This document shows positions 24,771 to 31,725 of a stretch of DNA of 64,000 nt, in pieces. The position numbers were made by a program, and so were the translations under genes. Below the pieces are notes generated by a model. That model saw only the letters and a program-made list of their open reading frames with translations, did no database searches and was not told the origin of the DNA. This stretch comes from Pseudomonas fluorescens (GTDB lineage Bacteria > Pseudomonadota > Gammaproteobacteria > Pseudomonadales > Pseudomonadaceae), in NCBI RefSeq assembly GCF_902497785.1, contig NZ_CABVHK010000013.1:154281-218280 (forward strand), given 5' to 3'. Numbering within the stretch: the first letter of the stretch is position 1; the number at the start of each line of letters is the position of its first letter.

Positions 24771-24861
24771 CATGCCGCACGGCAAAGCAGGCATAATACC
24801 GCGCGCTCGCCTGCGAACTGCCTCGCCACCTGAACCGGTCACATCCTTGAACCAACGTCCG

Positions 24862-26169
24862 ATGTACATTGCCTCACGCCCCTCGGCCTGCCCGGGGTTG
24901 TTGCGTATCGTCCCGGCACTGGATGGTGGTATCTGTCGGATCAAATTGAACGGCGGCTCGATCAGCACTTTTCAGGCCGAGGCGGTGGCGGGTGCAGCCG
25001 AACGTTTTGCCAAAGGGGTTATCGAGGCAACGAACCGCGCCAACCTGCAGATACGCGGTATCGGCTGCGAGCACGCGGCGTTGATCGACAGCCTGCTCGC
25101 TGTGGGCCTGGGACCGCAAACTGCGGCCGGCGATGATGTGCGCAACCTGATGCTCAGCCCCAGTGCCGGGATTGATCGGCAGATGCTCTTCGATACGCGC
25201 CTTCTGGCAGAGCGGATTCTTGCTACGGTGCAAACCAACGCCCGTTTCCATGACCTCAGCGCCAAGTTTGCCGTGCTGCTGGATGGTGGCGAGGCGTTGG
25301 CGATGCTCGAGCATCCGCACGATCTGTGGTTGAGTGCCGTCGAGCAGGACAATGAAAAATGGCTGGCCTTCGGGCTGGGTGGTTGCCCGACGGACGCCCC
25401 GCACAGTGCGGTGCGATTGGCGGATGGGCACGCATTGGTGGTTGCTGTGCTTGATTTGTTTCTCGAGTTGGCTCGTCCGGATCAGACGCGTATGCGTCAT
25501 TTATTGGCCGACTACCCGGTAGCCGGTTTTCTCGAACGACTGGCTGAACGGGTGTCGTTGAAGTCTATCAAGGGCTGGCGGCGCTCTTTCAATTGCGAAG
25601 TTCTGCACATTGGCGCTCATCCACAAGCGGCAGCCGATCACCTGTATATCGGTGCGGTGCCGCCGCTTGGACGGCTCAACCCGACAATGCTCAGGGGCGC
25701 GGCGCAATTGGCGGCGGAATTCGGCGACGCCAGTCTGCGATTTACACCTTGGCAAAGCCTGCTGGTGCCCAACATTCGCACTGAGCATGTCGCCGAAGTC
25801 ATTCGGCGCCTGCAACAGTTGGGGCTGTCCTGCGAAGCCAGCCAGCCCCTGTCGCGGTTGATCGCCTGCACCGGTTCCAATGGCTGCGGCAAAGGCCTGG
25901 CCGACACCAAGGCCGACGCTTTGCAGCTCGCGGCTTTGCTTCAACAGCAGGGTCGCGCCCTGAGCGTGCATCTGTCCGGTTGCCCGCGGTCGTGCGCGGC
26001 TGCACATACCGCGCCGGTGACGCTACTGGCCGTCACCACCGGTCACTACGACCTCTATTTTCGTGAAGCGGGGCAGCCGGGTTTCGGCGCCCTGCACGCA
26101 CGCAATCTTACTATTGAAGCGGTCGCGACCTTGCTCGACGCCCATTCACGGAGCCCCCTTGATGCTTGA
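24862..26169 (+). CDS. cobG: Precorrin-3B synthase
   Basis: CobG, the oxygen-dependent enzyme that hydroxylates precorrin-3A, related to sulfite and nitrite reductases. The 435-residue product has the siroheme-type repeat layout and the iron-sulfur cysteines C336-x5-C342 (in ACTGSNGCGKG) and C374-x3-C378 (in SGCPRSCAA). ATG 24862 (MYIASRPSACPGLLRIV) matches the family start; no strong ribosome-binding site is seen and an ATG at 24772 is in frame. It opens the rightward cobG-H-I-J operon and overlaps cobH by 8 nt. Confidence 0.93.
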   Translation: MYIASRPSACPGLLRIVPALDGGICRIKLNGGSISTFQAEAVAGAAERFAKGVIEATNRANLQIRGIGCEHAALIDSLLAVGLGPQTAAGDDVRNLMLSPSAGIDRQMLFDTRLLAERILATVQTNARFHDLSAKFAVLLDGGEALAMLEHPHDLWLSAVEQDNEKWLAFGLGGCPTDAPHSAVRLADGHALVVAVLDLFLELARPDQTRMRHLLADYPVAGFLERLAERVSLKSIKGWRRSFNCEVLHIGAHPQAAADHLYIGAVPPLGRLNPTMLRGAAQLAAEFGDASLRFTPWQSLLVPNIRTEHVAEVIRRLQQLGLSCEASQPLSRLIACTGSNGCGKGLADTKADALQLAALLQQQGRALSVHLSGCPRSCAAAHTAPVTLLAVTTGHYDLYFREAGQPGFGALHARNLTIEAVATLLDAHSRSPLDA

Positions 26170-26788
26170 TTACATCCGCGACGGTCAGGAGATCTATCGC
26201 AACTCCTTCGCGATCATTCGCGCCGAGGCCAACCTCGAGCGCATTCCGGCCGATCTGGAAAAACTCGCGGTACGGGTGATTCATGCTTGCGGCATGGTCA
26301 ACGCGATTGACGGTCTGCAGTTTTCCAACGGTGCGGGCAAGGCCGGACGCGATGCGCTGGCGGCCGGTGCGCCGATCCTGTGCGACGCGCGAATGGTCTC
26401 CGAAGGCGTGACCCGCACGCGTTTGCCAGCCAACAACCAGGTCATCTGCACGCTGCGCGATGAAAGCGTTCCTGAGCTTGCGCGTGAACTGGGCAACACT
26501 CGCTCCGCTGCAGCGCTGGAGCTGTGGCGCCCGCACCTTGAAGGCAGCGTGGTGGTGATCGGCAATGCACCGACCGCGTTGTTTTATCTGCTGGAAATGC
26601 TCGACGCCGGAGCACCGAAACCGGCGTTGATTCTCGGCTTCCCGGTGGGCTTCGTCGGCGCTGCCGAATCCAAGGCAGCGCTGGCGGCGGACAGTCGCGG
26701 CGTGCCTTTCGTCATCATGCAGGGCCGGCTGGGCGGAAGCGCCATGGCCGCCGCCGCTGTCAATGCGCTCGCCACGGAGATCGAATGA
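26162..26788 (+). CDS. cobH: Precorrin-8X methylmutase
   Basis: CobH moves a methyl group from C11 to C12 to form hydrogenobyrinate. The 208-residue protein has the family segments YIRDGQEIYRNSFAIIRAEA, RVIHACGMVN (with the catalytic His), PILCDARMVSEG and the C-terminal VIGNAPTALFYLLEML. ATG 26162 fits the family start and overlaps the cobG end by 8 nt; its own end overlaps cobI by 4 nt. Confidence 0.96.
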   Translation: MLDYIRDGQEIYRNSFAIIRAEANLERIPADLEKLAVRVIHACGMVNAIDGLQFSNGAGKAGRDALAAGAPILCDARMVSEGVTRTRLPANNQVICTLRDESVPELARELGNTRSAAALELWRPHLEGSVVVIGNAPTALFYLLEMLDAGAPKPALILGFPVGFVGAAESKAALAADSRGVPFVIMQGRLGGSAMAAAAVNALATEIE

Positions 26789-27519
26789 TGCAGCAACCCG
26801 GACGTTTGATCGGCCTTGGCGTTGGCCCGGGCGATCCGGAGCTGATTACCGTCAAGGCCCTGCGCCTGCTGCGTGAATCGCCGGTAGTGGCGTACTTCGT
26901 TGCCAAAGGTAAAAAGGGCAACGCCTTCGGCATCATCGAAGCCCATTTGCAGGACGCGCAAACCTTGCTGCCGCTGGTTTATCCGGTCACCACCGAGGCG
27001 TTACCGGCACCGCTGTCCTATGAGCAAGTGATCAGCGATTTTTACGATGCGGCCGGCGCAGAACTCGCCGCGCACCTGGATGCGGGGCGTGACGTGGCGG
27101 TCATCTGCGAAGGTGATCCGTTCTTCTACGGCTCCTACATGTACCTGCACGATCGCCTTGCCGAACGCTATGAAGCCGAAGTCGTGCCCGGCGTCTGCTC
27201 GATGCTGGGCGGTGCTTCGGTGCTCGGCGCGCCGCTGGTGTATCGCAATCAGAGTCTGTCGGTGCTGTCCGGCGTACTGCCCCACGATGACCTCAAGCGT
27301 CGACTCGCCGACGCCGATGCGGCGGTGATCATGAAGCTGGGGCGTAACTTCCCCAAGGTTCGTCAGGTACTTGAAGAGCTCGGCCTGGCCGAGCGCGCGT
27401 TGTATGTCGAACGCGCGACCATGGCCAACCAGAAAATTGTGCCGCTGAATGAAGTCGAGCCGATGTCCTCGCCGTATTTCTCGCTGATCATCGTTCCGGG
27501 TGAAAGGTGGCAAGGCTGA
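26785..27519 (+). CDS. cobI: Precorrin-2 C20-methyltransferase
   Basis: CobI, 244 residues, a tetrapyrrole methylase using SAM. It has the N-terminal GRLIGLGVGPGDPELITVKA block and VICEGDPFFYGSYMYLH, VVPGVCSMLGGA and the C-terminal LIIVPGERW. It overlaps cobH by 4 nt (ATGA) and cobJ by 1 nt (TGATG). Confidence 0.96.
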   Translation: MMQQPGRLIGLGVGPGDPELITVKALRLLRESPVVAYFVAKGKKGNAFGIIEAHLQDAQTLLPLVYPVTTEALPAPLSYEQVISDFYDAAGAELAAHLDAGRDVAVICEGDPFFYGSYMYLHDRLAERYEAEVVPGVCSMLGGASVLGAPLVYRNQSLSVLSGVLPHDDLKRRLADADAAVIMKLGRNFPKVRQVLEELGLAERALYVERATMANQKIVPLNEVEPMSSPYFSLIIVPGERWQG

Positions 27520-29222
27520 TGACTCGTCCAGCTCCCGCAATTGTCATTCTCGGCAATGGCAGCCTCGCCACCGCGCGCAAGATTCAACAAATTTACCCCG
27601 GTGCCCTTGTCCATGGTCTGGCCGGGCGGGTTGAGGGCGCCGATCGTGTCTATCAGGAATTCGGCGCCACCTTGCGCGAGTTCTACGAACAGGACACGCC
27701 GATCATTGCCCTGTGCGCGGCCGGCATCGTGATCCGCACCCTGGCGCCGTTGCTGCTGGAAAAAGGCGCCGAGCCACCCGTGCTGGCAGTGGCCGAAGAT
27801 GGCAGCGCGGTGGTTCCGCTGCTTGGCGGGTTGGGTGGCGTTAACGTGCTTGCGCGGGAGATTGCCGTGGCGCTGGACGTGTCCGCCGCGATCACTACCA
27901 GTGGTGAATTACGCTTCGGCACCTGCCTGCTCAATCCTCCCAGTGGTTATGCCTTGGGCGATCTGGAGTTGGGCAAGCGCTTCGTCTCTGATTTGCTTGC
28001 CGGTGAAACGGTGCGCATCGAAGGCGCGGCGCCGTGGCTGGCGCAGGCGCAGTTACCTGAACATCCGCGCGCCCGGTTGGCTGTTCATGTCGGACATTGC
28101 GAGCGAACGCCGGCACCCAACGAATTATTGATCTATCCGCGTAACGTTTTAGTCGCAGTCAGTGCCGGTGTGGCCGGTGTGCCGAGCGCCGTTCGCGAAG
28201 CTTTGCATCGGGCAGGAATTGCCGTGCAATCGATGGCCTGTCTGCTGGCCGCTGATAGCGACATGTCGAGTGCATCGCTGCGTGAAGCAGCGCTGGAACT
28301 GGGTGTACCGTTGCGATTTGCCGCCGATGTCGGACCGATGAGTGAGCTGGCGCGCAACGCTGCCGGCCAGCCCGTTTCGATTCTTGGCGATGATCGCATT
28401 GCCATCGCGGTGGCGGAACAACCGCTGGACCCATTGTTGATCGGTCGCCCTCGCGGACGTCTCGCGGTGATCGGCCTCGGCCCTGGCGCTTCCGACCTGA
28501 TGGTGCCAGCGGTGAAGGCTGAGCTGGCTCGCGCCAACGACGTACTCGGTTACGAAACCTATGTGCGCATGGCCGGCCCGTTCCGTGCCGATCAAGTGAT
28601 GCATTGCACCGATAACCGCGAAGAGATGCAGCGTGCGCGTCACGCCTTCGAGCTCGCGGCGCAAGGCCGTTCAGTCGTGGTGGTTTCATCAGGTGATCCG
28701 GGCGTTTTTGCCATGGCCGCCGCGGTGCTGGAAGCACTTCACGAGTCCACTGATGCCGCGTGGCACAACGTTGACCTGGAAATTCTGCCCGGTGTTTCTG
28801 CGTCATTGGCGACCGCTGCGCAAGCGGGTGCACCGTTGGGGCATGACTTCTGTGTGTTGTCGTTATCAGACAACCTCAAACCTTGGGAGATCATCGAGAA
28901 GCGCCTGGACCTGGCGGCTCAAGCCGACCTGGCACTGGCTTTCTACAACCCGATCTCGCGTTCGCGGCCATGGCAATTGGGTCGGGCGCTGGAGATCGTT
29001 GCCCGGCACCGGACTCCTGAAACACCTGTGACGCTGGGGCGGGATATTGGCCGTCCGGGGCAGACGCTACGAAACACTACCCTCGGGCAGTTGACCCCCG
29101 ACCAGGTTGATATGCGCACCATGGTGTTGATCGGTTCGTCCACAACGTGCGTGTTCCCACGCGCCGAAGGTGGAAGTTGGGTGTACACGCCGCGCTGGTA
29201 TGGCGTAAAACCAGCTTCATAA
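27519..29222 (+). CDS. cobJ: CbiG-CobJ fusion: cobalt-precorrin-5A hydrolase-like domain plus precorrin-3B C17-methyltransferase
   Basis: A 567-residue fusion. Residues ~1-310 are CbiG-like: an N-terminal part (IALCAAGIVIRTLAPLL, VVPLLGGLGGVNVLAREIA, ITTSGE) and a CbiG-C/CobE part (VAVSAGVAGVPSAVREALH). Residues ~315-560 are CobJ: RLAVIGLGPGASDLM, GYETYVRM, VVSSGDPGVFAMA, LALAFYNPISRSRPWQ. CobJ makes precorrin-4 by ring contraction and C17 methylation; CbiG opens the lactone in the anaerobic route. ATG 27519 overlaps the cobI stop by one base; a GTG at 27507 is possible but less likely. Confidence 0.93.
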   Translation: MTRPAPAIVILGNGSLATARKIQQIYPGALVHGLAGRVEGADRVYQEFGATLREFYEQDTPIIALCAAGIVIRTLAPLLLEKGAEPPVLAVAEDGSAVVPLLGGLGGVNVLAREIAVALDVSAAITTSGELRFGTCLLNPPSGYALGDLELGKRFVSDLLAGETVRIEGAAPWLAQAQLPEHPRARLAVHVGHCERTPAPNELLIYPRNVLVAVSAGVAGVPSAVREALHRAGIAVQSMACLLAADSDMSSASLREAALELGVPLRFAADVGPMSELARNAAGQPVSILGDDRIAIAVAEQPLDPLLIGRPRGRLAVIGLGPGASDLMVPAVKAELARANDVLGYETYVRMAGPFRADQVMHCTDNREEMQRARHAFELAAQGRSVVVVSSGDPGVFAMAAAVLEALHESTDAAWHNVDLEILPGVSASLATAAQAGAPLGHDFCVLSLSDNLKPWEIIEKRLDLAAQADLALAFYNPISRSRPWQLGRALEIVARHRTPETPVTLGRDIGRPGQTLRNTTLGQLTPDQVDMRTMVLIGSSTTCVFPRAEGGSWVYTPRWYGVKPAS

Positions 29223-29240
29223 GTAATGCCGATCCTTTAA

Positions 29241-29323
29241 GCCGCTACACCCCCTGTAGCGGCTGGCAAAGCCTGCGTCCGGCTCGGGCCGCGTTCGGAC
29301 GCAGGCTTCGACAGCTACTACAG
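29241..29323. repeat. Palindromic repeat after cobJ
   Basis: CTGTAGCGGCTGGCAAAGCC and TGCGTCCG are mirrored by CGGACGCAGGCTTCGACAGC and TACTACAG. The outer bases CCGCTACACCCCCTGTAGCGG form a further small hairpin. It may end cob transcription. The remainder of the gap to 29504 is AT-rich and likely holds the promoter of the next gene pair. Confidence 0.75.
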
Positions 29324-29504
29324 TGTTGCTTTAAGCAATAAACCGCTTTGAATGTTTATAAGCTGGTGTTTTTCACGGCTATTTATTGTGTGTGAGTTTG
29401 GTTCTGAAATGTGTTGAATTCCTTATAGTTTGATTGGTCATGGATAGCGCGTTAGTTTTGATTCTCGCCCTTACGGCGTTCAACTAATTGAAAGGAATCT
29501 ATAA

Positions 29505-30323
29505 ATGACTGAAGTTATCAATCACAAAATCCCGCTGGCTGAACGTATTGCGTTAATCGAAGAATGCAATAAGTTAATTGGCCAACCGCGAACTCGTCGT
29601 TCGCTTGCATCTGCTCGTGCAGAACTGCCCATCGATAAAGATGAGTTGAATGCAGCCATTATGGGGACTGGTATTGCCGGTTTTGATGCGTCCATGTCCA
29701 AGCGAAGCAAACGCATCGTCAAGAATACCTATATGTATGCCGATCTTGTCGCCTTGCTCAAATTTCCAGGCAAAGGTCAGAAGGAGCAGCGTTACAACGA
29801 ATTCATGAAGCTTATGAAGTTGGCTGGATGGTTTGTTTTCAGCGCACCTTACAATAAGTATCAAACCTCTTCCCAGAAGCTGACGATGGACAATGTGGCG
29901 CTGGGGATTTTGCATACTGCAGTGACCGCTGCAGTCAGTCAGGGTCAGGCGGCACTGAAAGTGCTCTCCACTGTCGCTGACGCGACCATGGAAGCGCTGA
30001 AGAATGAACCCGAGGCGCTGACATTGTTTGAAAACAACTCCAAAAAAGCCGAGGGCGGGAATTTCTGTATGTCGACTGCTTTGGAAGGTGCCGACGGCGA
30101 TATCACCATGGCTATTGTAGCCGTTCAATATTTCGCCGCGGCACAACCGACCAAAGTGTTGTTCGTAGAGTGGAGCACTTCCAGCGTCGAGATCTATAAC
30201 AGCGCGGCGCACATGCATATGGATGAAGAAGACTATTCGATGGTGGAGTCGCTTATTGTGAAGGCGCTGTCGGAAAATCGTCAAAAAGCACTCACCTACG
30301 AGTTTGGCAAGGCCAGAACTTGA
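29505..30323 (+). CDS. Unrecognised protein, member B of a local three-protein family
   Basis: A soluble protein of 272 residues, no signal peptide or membrane segment. A basic, helical N-terminal third (IALIEECNKLIGQPRTRRSL, MSKRSKRIVKNTYMYADL) leads to LKLAGWFVFSAPY, a small-residue-rich helix (GILHTAVTAAVSQGQAALKV), and a beta-rich end (DITMAIVAVQYFAA, TKVLFVEWSTSSVEIYNSA) closed by a helix (YSMVESLIVKALSE). The same order is seen at 24026 and 30369. GGAA 7 nt before the ATG is the ribosome-binding site. It starts a two-gene unit with the next gene (45-nt gap). Function unknown. Confidence 0.78.
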   Translation: MTEVINHKIPLAERIALIEECNKLIGQPRTRRSLASARAELPIDKDELNAAIMGTGIAGFDASMSKRSKRIVKNTYMYADLVALLKFPGKGQKEQRYNEFMKLMKLAGWFVFSAPYNKYQTSSQKLTMDNVALGILHTAVTAAVSQGQAALKVLSTVADATMEALKNEPEALTLFENNSKKAEGGNFCMSTALEGADGDITMAIVAVQYFAAAQPTKVLFVEWSTSSVEIYNSAAHMHMDEEDYSMVESLIVKALSENRQKALTYEFGKART

Positions 30324-30368
30324 TTGAAGTCGGAGTGTTGAAACTCTGGCTTTACACCAGGAGGCGCA

Positions 30369-31031
30369 ATGATTACAGCATCGAACTATAGCCCTTGTCT
30401 TTGTGCGGGTGCAGTTGTTCTGGTAGCAAACAAGTTGTCCGCCGCTGACCGGCAGGACGGTCTTGATTCACTGCTTTATTCGCAAACAGTTGCGTCTCGA
30501 AAGTTTCATGATTTTGCCGAGTTTGATCCCTGGATAAACGCCGGCAGGTCGGCAATGAAAACGTTGGGAGGAATGCTCCTCAGTGAGCCGGGCAACAGTT
30601 ATCCAGTGTCCGATCGGGGCAGTTTTACGTTAGCGGATCTGGCGCAGGAGACATTAGGTAAGCTGGTGTCGTTGGATGCGCAACAGTCATTGAAAACCAG
30701 TCTGAACGCTTTGTCCCGGCGGCCTTTCGATCACCCCGAGAGCGCTTTGCTTCACGCGTTTACCGTGCAAGACCAGAAGCGCGTCCGGTTCAAGTTCGGC
30801 GTGATATCCCCCGGCGTTTCGATCACCTTTGCGGCGCTGTCCTTCGAGTACGACGATCACTTCGTGGGCAGCGTTCTTAGCCATCGGTTCCGTCACGAAA
30901 CAGTGCTCGGTAACCTGTCGATCGCCGGATTCAAGGCCGTGGTGGAGCCGGAAGATTACGAGTATTCACGGGAGACCATCAGGTCGTTGCTCGGTGCCTC
31001 GCGGGTGGAACAGGTTATTAAATTAACTTGA
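30369..31031 (+). CDS. Unrecognised protein, member C of a local three-protein family
   Basis: A soluble protein of 220 residues. It has LSAADRQDGLDSLLYSQTVA near the start, a central helical region (LADLAQETLGKLVSLDAQQ), and a C-terminal half of alternating strands (RVRFKFGVISPGVSITFAAL, in part; HFVGSVLSHRFRHE; AGFKAVV) closed by a helix (YSRETIRSLLG). This mirrors the layout of its neighbour at 29505 and the protein at 24026. A strong GGAGG site lies 4-5 nt before the ATG. The close spacing to the gene before it suggests a pair that works together. No function can be assigned. Confidence 0.78.
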   Translation: MITASNYSPCLCAGAVVLVANKLSAADRQDGLDSLLYSQTVASRKFHDFAEFDPWINAGRSAMKTLGGMLLSEPGNSYPVSDRGSFTLADLAQETLGKLVSLDAQQSLKTSLNALSRRPFDHPESALLHAFTVQDQKRVRFKFGVISPGVSITFAALSFEYDDHFVGSVLSHRFRHETVLGNLSIAGFKAVVEPEDYEYSRETIRSLLGASRVEQVIKLT

Positions 31032-31064
31032 TGGAGCGGGGCGTGTAACGGATGGCGCGGGTCG

Positions 31065-31661
31065 CTACGGCACCAGATAACCCTTCACACCGGTAAAAAT
31101 AATCTGCGCTGCCAACGCACACACAAACAACCCCATCAAGCGGCTGACAATCTGCAAGCCCTGGTCGCCGAGAATCCGCTCGATGCGGTTCGACAGGTAA
31201 AGCACCACGCCAACGGTGAAACTGGCCAGGGCGATGCTGAGGATGGCGGTGAGTTTGTCATCCCAGTGTGGCTGGCTCACGCCCATCACCAACAACGCAC
31301 CGATGGTGCCTGGGCCGACCGTCAGGGGGATGGTCAGCGGGACGATGGTGACGTCCTGCTGCACGTTGTCGGTCTGGACGGCCGACTTGCCCTGCGCCAT
31401 GCCCAGCGCCGAGATGAACAGCACGCTGCCGGCACCGATGCGGAATGCGTCGACGGTGATGCCGAAGACACTGAAAATCACCCGCCCGAACAGATACAGC
31501 AAGACGCTGGAGACCAACGTGGCCGTCGCCACTTTCCAGGCCAGGCGACGTTGTTCCTTGCGCGAGTAGCCGCGGGTCAGGCTGATGAAACAGGACAACA
31601 CGAAGAACGGGCTGTAGAGCACCAGCATCTTCAGGTAAACGCTGAACAACACGTGGAGCAT
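31065..31661 (-). CDS. MarC-family membrane protein (NAAT group)
   Basis: Inner-membrane protein of 198 residues with about six hydrophobic segments, starting HVLFSVYLKMLVLYSPFFVL and including GSVLFISALGMAQGKS, VPLTIPLTVGPGTIGALLVM (the conserved P-L-x-x-P-L-T-x-G-P-G motif) and a C-terminal GLFVCALAAQIIFTGV. The family is called MarC/YchE/YhgN; transport has been proposed but substrates are unproven. It converges with the unrecognised pair at 29505-31031. Confidence 0.92.
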   Translation of the reverse strand: MLHVLFSVYLKMLVLYSPFFVLSCFISLTRGYSRKEQRRLAWKVATATLVSSVLLYLFGRVIFSVFGITVDAFRIGAGSVLFISALGMAQGKSAVQTDNVQQDVTIVPLTIPLTVGPGTIGALLVMGVSQPHWDDKLTAILSIALASFTVGVVLYLSNRIERILGDQGLQIVSRLMGLFVCALAAQIIFTGVKGYLVP

Positions 31662-31725
31662 GGTGCGAGCTCACTGGCGAAGGAAGTCGTGGGGGAGTCT
31701 ATCAGGCGTTGCGGGGTCTGTCGGC

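Noticed and set aside
23842..24861. Cobalamin riboswitch before cobL or cobG
   Set aside because: No GCCACTG B12 box or matching stem layout in either upstream region; the hairpin at 24709-24770 is better explained as a terminator.
24528..24968. 146-codon minus-strand frame across the cobG leader
   Set aside because: It runs antisense to the end of the unrecognised gene and the start of cobG, with no ribosome-binding site.
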